Source of the DNA: Cryptomeria japonica
Lineage: Eukaryota > Streptophyta > Pinopsida > Cupressales > Cupressaceae
Direction of reading: 5' to 3'
Length of the DNA stretch: 64,000 nucleotides
NCBI RefSeq assembly: GCF_030272615.1
Contig: NC_081409.1
Location: 474,110,573-474,174,572, forward strand
The position numbers and the translations under genes were made by a program. Numbering within the stretch: the stretch's first letter is position 1; each line of letters begins with the position of its first letter. Below, piece by piece: positions 1 through 11,346 of the stretch. Under the pieces are notes generated by a model. The model saw nothing but the letters and a program-made list of their open reading frames with translations. It did no database searches and was not told the DNA's origin.

Positions 1-2
1 AT

Positions 3-290
3 GACATTGATCCATATTCAGATTGGATTGCTGAGACTAATGATATTGATATGGATCCATTGTTAACTAATGTTGAGTTTGCTGATTTGGAAAGGGAGTA
101 GTTGAATGGGAAGCAGAAGTGGCAGCATATGAGAAGGCGGAAGTCGAGGTTGGTCAGCCAGCAGAGGCAATTTCCTCACATACATAGCTTGATCCTATCA
201 CTATGGATGAGGCACCTATTGAGAATATTGTTGCAGTACCATCTACTTCAGCAACACCCACAGTAGCAACAAACTTTTTTGAGCTCTAGT
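3..290 (+). pseudogene. Possible hAT transposase C-terminal tail remnant
   Basis: The frame starting at base 3 reads DIDPYSDWIAETNDIDMDP and then an acidic stretch ending ADLERE before a stop. Shifting one base continues the same kind of sequence (VEWEAEVAAYEKAEVEVG), then another stop and an alanine/proline-rich tail to about 290. Acidic, low-complexity tails of this sort follow the dimerisation region of plant hAT transposases, and two hAT-type non-autonomous elements occur later in the window. No catalytic domain is present; it would lie left of the window edge. The family call rests on general resemblance only, so confidence is low. It could be the decayed end of some other protein. Confidence 0.3.
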
Positions 291-727
291 CGTAGACAAA
301 ATTTATGATTAATAATTTTCATTGATAACAAAACTTCAAATTAATATGTATTTAGAGGTTTTATTTGATTTTTGGTCTATAATATGTATTAAACTCAAAA
401 AATTATTTATATATGATAGAAATCAGTAATATGTTCTACAAATTCTGTCTACATGTGTGTTTTTTAAGAATTTTTTAAAATTATGTATTTTCAAATGTTC
501 AATAAATTTGCCAAACTTTTTAAAAAATTTGGGCCTGCTGAGTTATTGCAGATTCTAAGTTTTTGAACAATGATCCAAATATTGATGACACTGTGCTGAA
601 AAGTTCAAAAGCAGACAAACACCTCGTCTCGTGGTGTTTTTGCATTTTGGAATGCCTACAAGTGTAAGAATTTCATTAAAATGCTATTTCAAACCTCAAT
701 ATAGAGCTTCTAATTCCCCCTTCGAAT

Positions 728-950
728 GGAAACTTAACATATCAATTTTAAGAGTTGCCTCTCCCATACTTGAATTTTGATTTTTGGCTACCATTCTCAT
801 GAGATAACTGAAGCTCTACTCTTTCATTAACCTTTGCATGGAATCTTAACATATCAATTTTGAGAGTTGCCTCTCCCATTCCTGAATTTTGATTTTTGGC
901 TATTATTCCCATGAGTAAACTGAAGCTCTATTCTTTCATTATCCATGAGC
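728..950. repeat. Two-copy tandem duplication, 111-bp period
   Basis: The block at 728-838 is repeated at 839-950 with few changes. Both copies contain the words TATCAATTTT, GAGTTGCCTCTCCCAT and TGAATTTTGATTTTTGGCT. No coding or terminal-repeat signal accompanies it. Confidence 0.8.
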
Positions 951-1969
951 TCCCAGAAACTTTCCTCCATAGCAACTACAACTCCCATTGTTTACCCACC
1001 TCCAAAACCTATAACCTGACATTCCTCTCCATTTCTAAAACCTTGGCACCTTGGAAATTAGCAATTTCCCTCATCTCTTTACATAAACCGGAGCACCACT
1101 ACACATTGTAGAAAGCTCTTGGGATTTATAATCATTTAAATATTGTTATTTACTAGCACCTTTGCACTTGGGCCAGCACAAACTTCCAATTTTCCAACTT
1201 TTGCACACCGAGGTTGAAACAAACCAAACAGGGACCTGATTGAGGCAGGTTCCCAAGCAGCCACACCAATTTTTCTTGTGCAGTCTACAAATTTCAGCCC
1301 AAATAACTCCGTAAAGGTACAATACTACAATGAATTTGGAACCCGCAAGATCCATTGCCACCAGTAGATCGAGGGGTTAAAGTTGTACAAATCTTAAGTT
1401 CCAAAACCCAAGGGTCAAAACTGCACAGTATCCATTGCTGCCACAGAAGGATAAGTCTCAACCACAATCTGCAACTTCTGAGTCTCTAATTTGTTTCTTC
1501 TATTTCTGCACACTTCAAGTTTTCATTACTAGGTCATTGTCGCACCAATACGATCACAGCCACACCATAGCAGTCTCCACTGCACCATTCAAGATTTGTA
1601 TAGTTGCTCCAAAGCATTTGTGCATCTATGTTCGAGTCTTCCACCACTTTTGTCAGACTTCTTTTGCTTCAGCCATCCAGCCAAGGATGCTCTTGTTTCC
1701 TTCTTTGTCATTTCCAATGGCTTAGCTAGTTTGTTTAAACTTTATATAAAACCCATCTCTAGTATATTTTAGCTCACATAGCATTTCATTTACAAAATTG
1801 TTTATTTCCTTCGTGCTCAAGTGGAGTAAATGAATCAGAATAAAAGACACTAAAATTTATTGTACAATTACTACAAAACAAATGGGACCATTTGTTTGGC
1901 ATAAAACCTACCACCTGAAACTCTTGTTATTTGACTTCATAGTTTATAATGTGGCAGATAATTTTGATA
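951..1969. other. Non-coding stretch, no feature recognised
   Basis: Short open frames occur on both strands, but none has recognisable domains or plausible composition. No LTR, primer-binding site or splice-linked exons were seen. It directly precedes the 5'-truncated copia A, so it is probably the original flank of that element. Confidence 0.5.
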
Positions 1970-4276
1970 CTTCTGCAGCAGGATAGATGGAAACAGCAAT
2001 TTGGTAGCAGCACCAGCACATCCTCCACTGAACAAGCATTCACTGCCAAAGCCTCAGATAAGGACAAGGGCAAAGGCAAGTCCTTTCAACAAAAAGGCCA
2101 AGGCAAACCTCTGGAGAATCCTACAAAGAATATTTAGTGAAACTATTGTCATAACTCATAAGTATGACCATATGAAGAAAGACTGCAAGAAACAATTGGC
2201 GTCTGATCAATCTAGAGAGGTAGGGTCTCATCAGAAGGCCCATGCTGCCACGCATTCTAACCAAAAGGAGTCTGCCTTCGATGCATTCATGGCCAAACGT
2301 CCATCTGATCATGTGAAATCATCTGCCCGGTACATTGACTCTAGCACCTCTCGGCACTTCACACATCATCGAGATTGGTTTACAGAATACTCCTTTCACT
2401 AATTTAGTGAGATTTGGAGGAGGCGAAGAGTATATTGTTATCAAAAAGGGCAAAATGTTCATATCATGTCCGAAGGGAGAAATTTAATATTTCTCGAAGT
2501 ATACTTTGTCCCAAGGATGGAACTCAATTTTTGTCAATCATTCAAATAATGCACCATTCTCTACAGCTGGATGTCATCTCTAGTTCACAACATTGTTGAT
2601 AGGGAGACTCGTTCTGCAATTGTTGTTGGCCTTGAGTATCATGGTCTTTATAGACTTGTTGATACTGGTGATTCTCAAGAGCACGCCATGGCAGCCAAAG
2701 GTTCTTCCATCAGCAATCTATGGCATCAACGATATGGGCACCTGAATGTTCACTATCTCTCTCACTTAGTTCGGATGGGTCTGGTTGTTGGGTTACCTAA
2801 GATTTCAAACATAGAATCATGGAGTTTACAGAGCTTCTCAAGCTGGAAAGCAACATAAGACTCCGTTTTCAAATGGTAATTCTTGGAGAGCCTCCAAAGT
2901 TTTGCAACTGGTACATGCAAATGTCTGTGGACCGATGAACACTCCATCAATCACTAGATCCAGGTATTTTCTATTATTTGTTGATGATTTTAGTAGAAGA
3001 ATGTGGGTGTACTTTGTTAAAAACAAATTAAAGGTGTTTAGCATGTTTCAGAAGTTTAAAGCCTTAGTGGAAAAGAGTCAAGCTGTCAAATAGTCACTCT
3101 TAGGTCAAACAACAAGGGAGAATTTTGTTCTTTTGATTTCTCCGACTTTTGTGTGACACATGGAATTAAGCGTCAACTTACCACACCTTACACCCCTCAA
3201 CAAAACAGTGTTGTTGAGCGGAGAAACCGCACAATCACCACGATGGCCCGGTCTATGTTAGAGCACAAAAATGTTCCAAAGAAATTTTGACCTGAAGCAG
3301 TTTACACTACACTCTCTCTATCTTCTAAACCAATCTCCCACACAAGTCGTTAAGAAGATGACCCCAAAGGAAGCCCAGTCTGGCAAGAAACCCAAAATCA
3401 ATCATTTGAAGGTCTTTGGCTCTTCTACTTATGTTTGGATTCCAAATGCCAAGCGCAAAAAACTCGATTCCAAGAGCTAGAAACTCATGTTCACGGGCTA
3501 CAGTGATAACCACAAAGCTTATCAACTAATTGATGTAGACAATGATCGTCTCATATTCAATCATGATGTTGTATTTGATGAAGAACGAGGGCCCTTTCAA
3601 CTCTCTTCTCCTATTTTGAACCCTGAGGATCAACCTTTGAAGGCTAAGGATTTGGGTGTTCGTCTTCCCTTAGGTCCACCAGATGGGAGGGATTCAAATG
3701 ACTTTGACTCTGAAGTTGTGGAGTCTCCAAGGCATGATATTGCACCACCCGACTTTCCTCAAGAAAATTTTGATCCGCATCCAGATGACTTTTTTCCAAG
3801 CAACCCAGGTGAAGTTAATCCTCTTAAATTGGATGTTCATACTTCTACTCTCCGGCCTAAGTGGTGGGCCAAGACCATTGGTGATCTTCATGATGATGAA
3901 CTTATTGAGGGTAGATCAACTAGAACCAAGAGCGAATAGAAGAACACAATTAACTTTGCTCTTATGGCCAACATTCACAATGTTTATGAGCCTCAGACAT
4001 ATTCAAAGGCTCAAGGAATACCTGAGTGGGAATAGGCAATAGAAGCTAAACACCATAGTCTTCTAAAGAGCAACACTTGGGTCCTGTCTGATCTTCCACC
4101 TAGGAAGAAACCCATTGGTATATAAAGTCAAGTTTAAGGCTGATGGAACTCTTGATAGGTACAAGGCTCAATTAGTAGCCAAAGGGTTCTCGCAGAAAGA
4201 GGGCATAGACTATGAGGAGACATTTGCTCCCATAGCAAAAATGAGCACCATCCGGCTTGTCCTCGCTATGTCAACC
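1970..4276 (+). pseudogene. Copia A, left part: decayed gag-PR-IN-RT(N-terminal)
   Basis: This is a 5'-truncated Ty1/copia polyprotein. Homology begins inside gag at about 1975 (LLQQDRWKQQFG) and continues with a Lys/Gly-rich linker and a broken zinc knuckle near 2150-2190. Next come the GAG-pre-integrase motif LWHQRYGHLN near 2720, the integrase core ([14 protein letters not shown] near 2975), TPQQNSVVERRNR near 3195 and integrase C-terminal motifs near 3400-3600. The RT start (KKPIG, then [15 protein letters not shown]) lies near 4100-4200. Many stops and frameshifts show it is dead. It breaks at 4276 inside the RT codons for S-T-Q-F-G-W, and the rest resumes at 11745. Layout and sequence are closest to copia B at 25590-29620. 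No 5' LTR was seen. Confidence 0.9.
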
Positions 4277-5340
4277 TGTTGACGTGTATTTTGTACACTA
4301 TCAAACATAGAATAAAATACCCAAGGGTACCTTATCCTCTCTTGAGTAAAGCCTCTGAATGCTGAAGATATCGCGAAAAGGATCAATCAGGATGACTTCA
4401 AGGTTCTTTGCTGTAGGATCTCTACGTGTGGATAAGCAACAATGGTCGTTGTGAATGTTGTTTCTTCAAGGGGCCTTACGTATTCTCGATCTGCAGGAAC
4501 AGGATTTTCCTAAATGCTAACAAATTCTCAAAAAATAGCAAAAGATAGGGTTTCAAGAGATGGATACTAATCTAATCCTAAGAATGACTCAATGTAGGCT
4601 AGACTTGGTAAGATTCTACCAATTTCAGTATTGCCAAGGGATTACAACTCTACTGGAATTGATGCGATCTTCTAAGGTGATTAGTGATTTTCAAATCATC
4701 AAGAATTATAGATACTACCATAAAGATACATATCAATATTTCAATAACGATTGAAGGTTCAAGCAATCTCAATATCTCCAGTTGACCACGCACGGCATCC
4801 TTACAATCAATAAGAAGCTAGTGGTTTGGAACGTGAATCTCACCAAAGATCAAGCACAACACTTAGTCCTTCAAACTTAAATACTACTTCGACTGAGAAT
4901 GATTCAAGAAAGTAAACAACCATGAAGATAGCCACAAGAATTGCAATAAAACACCATAACTTCAATATTTTATTGATCTCAAAGCCAAACTGGACAACAA
5001 TTGTTTGAAATTCTTTCTTCACTACTCAATCTTGCTACAAAATAACTTTCTTCTCTCCAAAGCTCTTCTAACCTCTAATTGCTAATCTAATTTCTAATCT
5101 TCTAATAACAAAATGAAAATGAGTGAGGGTATATATAGCATCCTCAATTACAATGAATGGCCCAGATCGAAAGAAGATCAATGGTTGAGATTCTGACACC
5201 TAAACCCTAATTAGGGTTTGTTACAAAAAGTTCCCTTTTTAGATGAACATTATTAAATGCATAGCCAAATATTTAATTGGCACAAAAGTCGAGGAAACAT
5301 AGACCAATGATAATTAAGATGCCACATCATCCTATAACAA
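4277..5340 (-). repeat. LTR-like block, likely 3' LTR of the 7.47-kb insertion
   Basis: On the minus strand it runs from TGTTATAGGATGATGTGGC (5340) to ACACGTCAACA (4277), about 1,064 bp with TGTT/AACA ends. A TATA box lies about 200 bp from its start, and the sequence after it looks like a transcribed leader. A purine-rich tract (GGAAAGGGAAC) lies 20-30 bp upstream of the inferred start, further away than a normal polypurine tract. The exact start is therefore uncertain. No partner copy was found in the window. Confidence 0.55.
5129..5138 (-). promoter_or_regulatory. TATA box in the LTR-like block
   Basis: Minus-strand CTATATATAC lies about 200 bp inside the block's start and is followed by non-coding sequence with short ATTAGAA/AATTAGA repeats. 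This matches the U3/R layout of plant LTR promoters. Confidence 0.5.
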
Positions 5341-5451
5341 CCGTTCTTCTAGAACCTTGTTCCCTTTCCAATGCTCTTTCTTAGCATATGCAACGAATCT
5401 GGACACAATTCCTTCAACCTCAACAATGGGAATCTCAGGAAGATTCTTCAT

Positions 5452-8400
5452 TCATTCCTTCAAGTGGATAACCTGATCAAAGGCAGTGAGAAGAGCCGCT
5501 TCCCATCCAGGTTCGAGTTCTTTGATCTTCTCAATCAGGAGCATAGTAGTGAACATTAGATCCCGTTGCTCATCTGTGATGACATTCTCATCTTTGCAAA
5601 AGATGACCTTGACTCTCTCTTCCAACTCTTGGAGGTCCACATCCGTCTCAACTTCAATCCGCCTGCCAAGAATGGTACACAATACTTCAAACACCTTATC
5701 CTGAATTGGATGGATGACGCCTTCAACTTGATTGCATTTGGTGTTGATGTCTTCGAAAAGAACCTCTTTCATCTGGAGTAGAGTTGACCACTAAAGTAGG
5801 TTATGAGCTCCTCCATCCATTATCTTTTCTTGTGCTAGGATCTTCATTGGTGTTTGCCTGATTACTTGCAGGACAGGAATGATAACATCTCTAGTGTGAG
5901 CGAAAGCGGCTACAGTTATCATTAGATTGTGGACGATCTCAAGGACTTGGATAGCTCGGTGGATTGTCTCCATCATTCTTGTTGTAAATTCAACAGCTAC
6001 CGTGTGGGATTTGTCAATCCAAGAGCTCATAAGCTGAACCAAGCTCTTGACTCTTTCTGCCTCGCCAACTGATTCAAGGGGAAGTGCTTGCACAGGAGAT
6101 ACAGCTGGATCCTGACGTCTCAAGGGCTGATTGAGATGACTAAAATAGCCTCTCCAAGCACCGACCTCTCTCTCAAGCTTCCTATTCTTTTCCATTTCTT
6201 CTCTAAGTTTGCCCTTAAGTGCTTCAAATGAATCGGTTGCCTCATCCATTGCCTGTTCAGTAGTGAGTGGACCAAGCTCAAATGTTTCTACATCATACTC
6301 ATCTGCAAGAATTTCACCTTCATACTTGTCCACTACTGGTGTAGCTATCTGCAATTTCCTGGATCCTGTCTCATCTCTGATCACCTTGGACATCTTGGTG
6401 GCCTTCTTCTTCTCCGTTACCTCTTGAGAATTTCCTATAAGGCTCTCTAAGTCAATCACATCCTCTTCTTCTTCAATCACAATCACCCTTGTCAGTCTCT
6501 CCTTCAACCAATCTGGAATGGCGGATCTTGTCTCTCTCACTCGTATTTCTTTAAGTAGTGGTTCATCTTCTCGGAGAGGAGATGTCGCTTCATCATCATT
6601 TCCCTGATCCTCTTGTAGCTCATCAATTTGTAGAGGTTGACTTGATGAATGTTGAGGTGTTTGTCCCTTCTTTGGCTTATCATTCTGTACCATGGATTCC
6701 ATAGATTCATCGATCTCAGGTACCATCTTCTCTTGACCTTCAGCTTGACTTTCCTTCTTTCCATGTCGAGAAGATGTGCCTGATGGGCGATCCCGATTGG
6801 CCTCTTGCTTCTTCTTGGAGGGTTCTCTTTTCTCAGGTCTTTCTTTCCTCTTTGCGCCTCTAGGATGAGAATCGTCTTCACTTACACTTGCTCCTCCTTC
6901 TTCTGGTCTTTCCTCTAAAGTAAAAGTCATTGGTACATTTTGCTCTCTTAACTTATGATGTTGTACATCCACCCATCTGCGAGTACATGACAAAACTGGA
7001 GCCATCAAAGCTCTCAAGTCCAAAATCTCAGGCTCGCTCCAATCTATCTTCACTCTCTTATCTTCTTTGTCATAGGACGACTGGAGATGTCTGCCACTGT
7101 CCTGAGCTTGATCGGCTACTCTGTAAACTTTGCATTTCCTGATGAAATCTAAAGGTAATCTGGAATACATCTTTCTTTTCACTTCTAAATCACTTGAGAG
7201 ATTCATCCAAAAGTCTTCCACCTGAAACTCATGTTCGTACTTCCTAGCAACTGTCTCCTCCATATAACCATAAGGATCAAAATTCTCCCGTGGGGCAAAG
7301 AAGGTGAATGAATACAAGGCTAATTCCTTCTCTGCATCCTCTGAAGCTTGAGTATTAGGACATACCTCAATTGAATTCCCCAATATGATAGGTACGGGAA
7401 TTCCATTTCTATGCTTGTGTCTGGATACCTTTGCACAAGCTACCAACTGCCTAGTTATCTCAAGTAGCACTATCCTGTCTGTCGGATACCTCGGCAACAT
7501 GTAGGGAGGCGAAGGACACCCCTAAACTCTGATATATGTAAACTTTTGAAACTGGATGAACCATGCACCATACCTCTTCACAAGCTTTTGGGCATCCAGA
7601 GATAGTCGATTGTGAATCCCGCCTTGCAATATCCTAGTGATGTTCATCGTGAAGGTATCATTGACTAACTTGTAGTCACTTCCAGGTGGATGATGCAAAT
7701 GAACATAAGAGTCACAAACTCTCACTTCTCCGGGTCCTCTTCCGATCACTCCTCTATGAGGTAGCCCTGCATACTCAAAACTCCTAATCAAGGCATATAT
7801 GACGTATGAGCTCATGTGGAACGACTTGGTAGGCCTTAGTCTTCTCAACTGCACATCCAGGCTATTGCTAATAATTCTGACCCAATGAATCGTTCCTTTC
7901 CCTTGGACAATCATTTGAATGAAGTAGAACATCCATTTTTCGAAGTAGAAGGCTTGAGGAGCCTGTAATTCGATTGAGCAAAGTTATCAAATCTCTGTAC
8001 TCCTCTTGGAAATCAATCCTATGCGGTGTATTAAGAATCTTGTTCAGGCGAGGACGACTTTTGAGCAACCAATTCTTGTTGATGAGATTCAGGCAAGTGT
8101 CGGGATCATCTTCATACATTGACCTGGCTCCTTCCAGGCTTTTGTAAATCATATCATTATGCTCTGGAAGATGAAGAGCTTCGCTTATAGCCTCCTCTGA
8201 AAGGTAAGCTAAAGTGTTTCCTTCCTTGGATACGATCGATCTTGATTGTGAGTCATAATGGCGGGCACACTCGATCATCAGCTCATGACACTGGACTGCT
8301 GGGGGGAACCGGCCGCCTTGATGATGCCACTTTCAATTATCTTCTTCGCAATAGGTGATGGCTTGCCAATGTAGGGGACCTCTCGAAACTTCTTCACACT

Positions 8401-8533
8401 GAAGTTTCCCAAGTTGGTATCTCCGAATATTGCTCCATTTGGACATGATCCTGGTCTCCAATTCTTCGTTCTTCTGATCTTCCTTCATGAGAGCCGGGTG
8501 ACTAGTAGATGCTCCCGCCTTTGGAGTCGCCAT
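5452..8533 (-). pseudogene. Long unknown retroelement-borne protein, about 1,000 codons, decayed
   Basis: I do not recognise the family. The start MATPKAGASTSHPALMKE is at 8533. One frame continues with an in-frame stop near 8333, a frameshift near 7930-7945, and single TAG codons at 7522-7524 and 5791-5793. The frame stays aligned across both TAGs and ends at 5452. The N-terminal third looks globular and includes EEAISEALHLPEHNDMIY, FHMSSYVIYALIRSFEYAGL and FTYIRV; the phrase MLPRYPTDRIVLLEITRQL follows. A lysine/glutamate-rich region lies at about 6930-6540, and a coiled-coil-like stretch (REEMEKNRKLEREVGAW) near 6180. There is no zinc knuckle, RT, integrase or protease signature. Its conserved-looking body inside an LTR-type insertion suggests an element-encoded accessory protein rather than a captured host exon set. 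Confidence 0.6.
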
Positions 8534-9353
8534 CTTGACACCTACACAACATTTCACAATTAGTAATATATCTTGAAGCGTAGAAATATAGAGTGGAAAG
8601 GAAGATTTAAGATTTTAATTAGGAAACTTCATGATAAATCTTGAGTTATCATTTCCTAATTAACTATGCCAAACTTAGAATTTTCAAAACAAAAGTTCAA
8701 AATTCAAATCTTCAACAATGGTGTCAAGATGATTTCGCCATACCTCCTCTTGAGTATTAAACTCTAAGAAATGATGCAAAAATAGGTGAATTTCGCTAAG
8801 CAAAATGTAGATCAAAGCTCTCCCTTGGATAAAATGCGCCTCCTTTAGCCTTCACAAGAATCAACTCCACTTCCTTCTAGTCTCCAACACTTGAAATAAA
8901 TTCGCTCCAAGCAAACCAGATTTCGCACCATCAATTAGCCTTCCAAATTCGCACTTGAAGCAATGATTGAATGATTTGAATTGTGAAAAAACACCTCCAA
9001 TATATAGAGCGCTCACCCCTTTGCTCCCTCTAGGCCGACTTGCCAAAAAGAGGTTTAAAAATAAATAAAATTCCAAAAAGGGGGGGGCGACTTGGCAAAA
9101 TAAATGAAAATAAGGCCTTAAGCGCTTTATATTTAATTTTAATTTAATAAAAATTAATTTTAAATGCCTCCAAGATAGAAGTTTGATTTTTTAAGGCTTA
9201 AAAATAATTTATTAAATGCCAAAATGTCTTTTATTTAATGCCAATTTAATTTTAATTTTTTCAAATGCCTCAAAATTAGCAATTTTGGCGATCTAATGCA
9301 ATTTGGAGAATATTAATTATTAAAACAAGGCTTAATGAAACTTCCTGAGGATT
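8534..9353 (-). promoter_or_regulatory. Leader and core promoter of the unknown ORF
   Basis: A minus-strand TATA box (CTATATATT) lies near 8999-9008, about 470 bp upstream of the MATPKAG start. No coding sequence lies between it and that start. Upstream of the TATA box, 9010-9353 is AT-rich with homopolymer runs, and the hairpin array follows. The order array, TATA, leader, ORF looks like U3-R-U5 followed by an internal region. I could not identify a primer-binding site or the LTR end here. Confidence 0.4.
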
Positions 9354-11346
9354 TCGCCCTAGATCCTCTCTGAGGGTCGGGAGCGATTTTTCATTTCTTG
9401 CTCAAATTTAGCACTTTTCTACCTCCAAAATTTCTTCAAGACATTTCAACTAGGTCCTTTCACTGAATTGCAAACTTAGCTTAATCCAATTTTGGAGAAA
9501 AGGCGTGATTTTGAAGTTTCTCGCTGTGGGCCCTCTCTAAGGGTCCGTAGCGATTTTTTGATTTTGAGCTTGATTCTCCATCATTTTTCATTAAAACTTT
9601 ATTCATCATTTGGCAATGTCCTTCCTTAATCCACTCCAACCAAATTCGCTTTGTTGTTGTAAGGTAAAACGAGGATTTTCAACAATATCGCTATGGGCCC
9701 TCTCTGAGGGTCCGAAGCGATTTTTCGCTGTGGGCCTTCACTGAGGGTCCGAAGCGATTTTTCATTTTTTGACCAAAATCATCAAGTTTCAAAGGCAAAA
9801 TAATATTCATCCTACTCTTGGAGGTCTTTTCTCCTTGTCCAAACCTTGCCTTAGCACCATTTTGAAGAAAACATGCATTTTTTGAAAATCTCGCTGTGGG
9901 CCTTCAGTGAGGGTCCGTAGCGATTTTTTGGTTCTAGGCAAATTCCTTCATCTTTTAATCTTCAAATCACCTCCAAGGCATAACACATCACGTTCTCCTC
10001 CTATCCAAGCAAGATTTTATCTCAATTCTTCAAACCAAGGAGAGAAAACTGGAAAATCACTATGGGCCCTCTCTGAGGGTTCGTAGCGATTTTTGTAATT
10101 GCCTTCAAACTATTGATTCTCAACGATTTCTTTTCACTTCAAGGCTTTTCAAACATCGTTTCTAACCCATGCCTAACCTTAGCTTTCCTCAAACTTCGAT
10201 GAAAACTTCCCATTTTAGGTTTCTCGTTGTGGGCCTTCAGTGAGGGTCCGTAGCGATTTCTCGCTGTGGGCCTTCAGTGAGGGTCCGTAGCGATTTCTCG
10301 CTGTGGGCCTTCAGTGAGGGTCCGTAGCGATTTTCCATTTTGGGTTGATTTCCTCTTGTGTTGATCCTCCAAATTATATTCAACGGATAGACCTTGCCTT
10401 CCTCCATCCCCTCCAATCATGAAATCACTTTGATCCTGCAAGAATAATGCATATTTGAAAATCTCGCTGTGGGCCCTCTCTAAGGGTCCGTAGCGATTTT
10501 TGCTACCTGGACCAAAATGCTTCACTTTTCGTCTAAAAATCACTTTGCCAAGGAAGATATCGTCTTGTTCTTTGTTATGAATAAAAATTCATGTCCAAGA
10601 AAGGTCCAAAATGTGCACACAACGAAAATCGTTGTGGGCCTTCTCTGAGGGTCCGTAGTGATTTTTCCTTTCCTAGGCAAAACTCCTTCAATTCATCATC
10701 TTTGATCAAGTTTGGATACTTCATTATGTTCATTCTATCCTTTTATCATGCCCTTGACCTCTCAAATCGACCAAATAAAGCTTGCAATGACCCTTATAAG
10801 ATTTCTCGTTGTGGGCCCTCTCTGAGGGTCCGTAGCGATTTTTCTGTTTTCAACAAGGTCCTTCATCATTTCTAGCCAAATCTTCCTCAGGTGGGTGGAG
10901 AAAGTCATTTATTTTCCATTTATGATCAAAACTTGGTCTCTTTTCATTGCAAAACGAAGGAAATCAAAATCTCGCTGTGGGCCCTCTTTGAGGGTCCATA
11001 GCGATTTTTTCCTTAGCTTCCAAAATTCACCATCTTTCACGTCTCCAGACCGTCCAAAGCATCAAATCACGTTGAATCATCCTTCCAGGAGACCCTGCAC
11101 AAAGCAATTTAGAAAAGTCAGTAACAAATATGATTTAAACAACATTTTCGCCCTGGGCCCTCTCTGAAGGTTAGGAGTGATTTTACCCTTTTAGGCCAAA
11201 CTGCTTCAAATTTAAGTCCCAAACTGCTTCACAAGGCAAAGTTAGGTCATTTTCAAGGTCAGGAACCAGTTAGCAAGCTCATCAAAAACAAGAAATTGCA
11301 CTTGGGATAAATTTCGCCCTGGGCCCTCTCTGGGGGTCAGGAGCGA
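9354..11346. repeat. Array of 15 copies of a 33-bp hairpin repeat
   Basis: Each copy is exactly 33 bp. Starts are 9354, 9521, 9688, 9725, 9891, 10057, 10224, 10261, 10298, 10464, 10629, 10806, 10972, 11148 and 11314. The plus-strand pattern is TCGCT, two bases, GGGCCCTC, a 3-base loop (TCT in most copies), GAGGGTCC, two bases, AGCGA. The outer arms TCGCT/AGCGA and the inner arms pair, with one G-T wobble. Copies are well conserved while the roughly 133-bp spacers have diverged. The outermost copies (first and last two) read CGCCCT in place of CGCTGT. The array lies upstream of the minus-strand TATA box near 9000. Confidence 0.9.

Noticed and set aside
1435-1725. 96-codon ORF with several Cys/His
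   Set aside because: No motif, no spacing pattern of a zinc finger, no relatives among neighbours.
10274-11167. Small ORFs with repeated RCGPSLRVRSDF-like peptides
   Set aside because: They are translations of the 33-bp hairpin repeat in whichever frame is open; spacers give unrelated residues.
9354-11346. CRISPR array (conserved repeats, diverged spacers)
   Set aside because: Plant nuclear context, spacers of about 133 bp with mutual resemblance, some only 4 bp, no cas genes. It is a retroelement control-region array.
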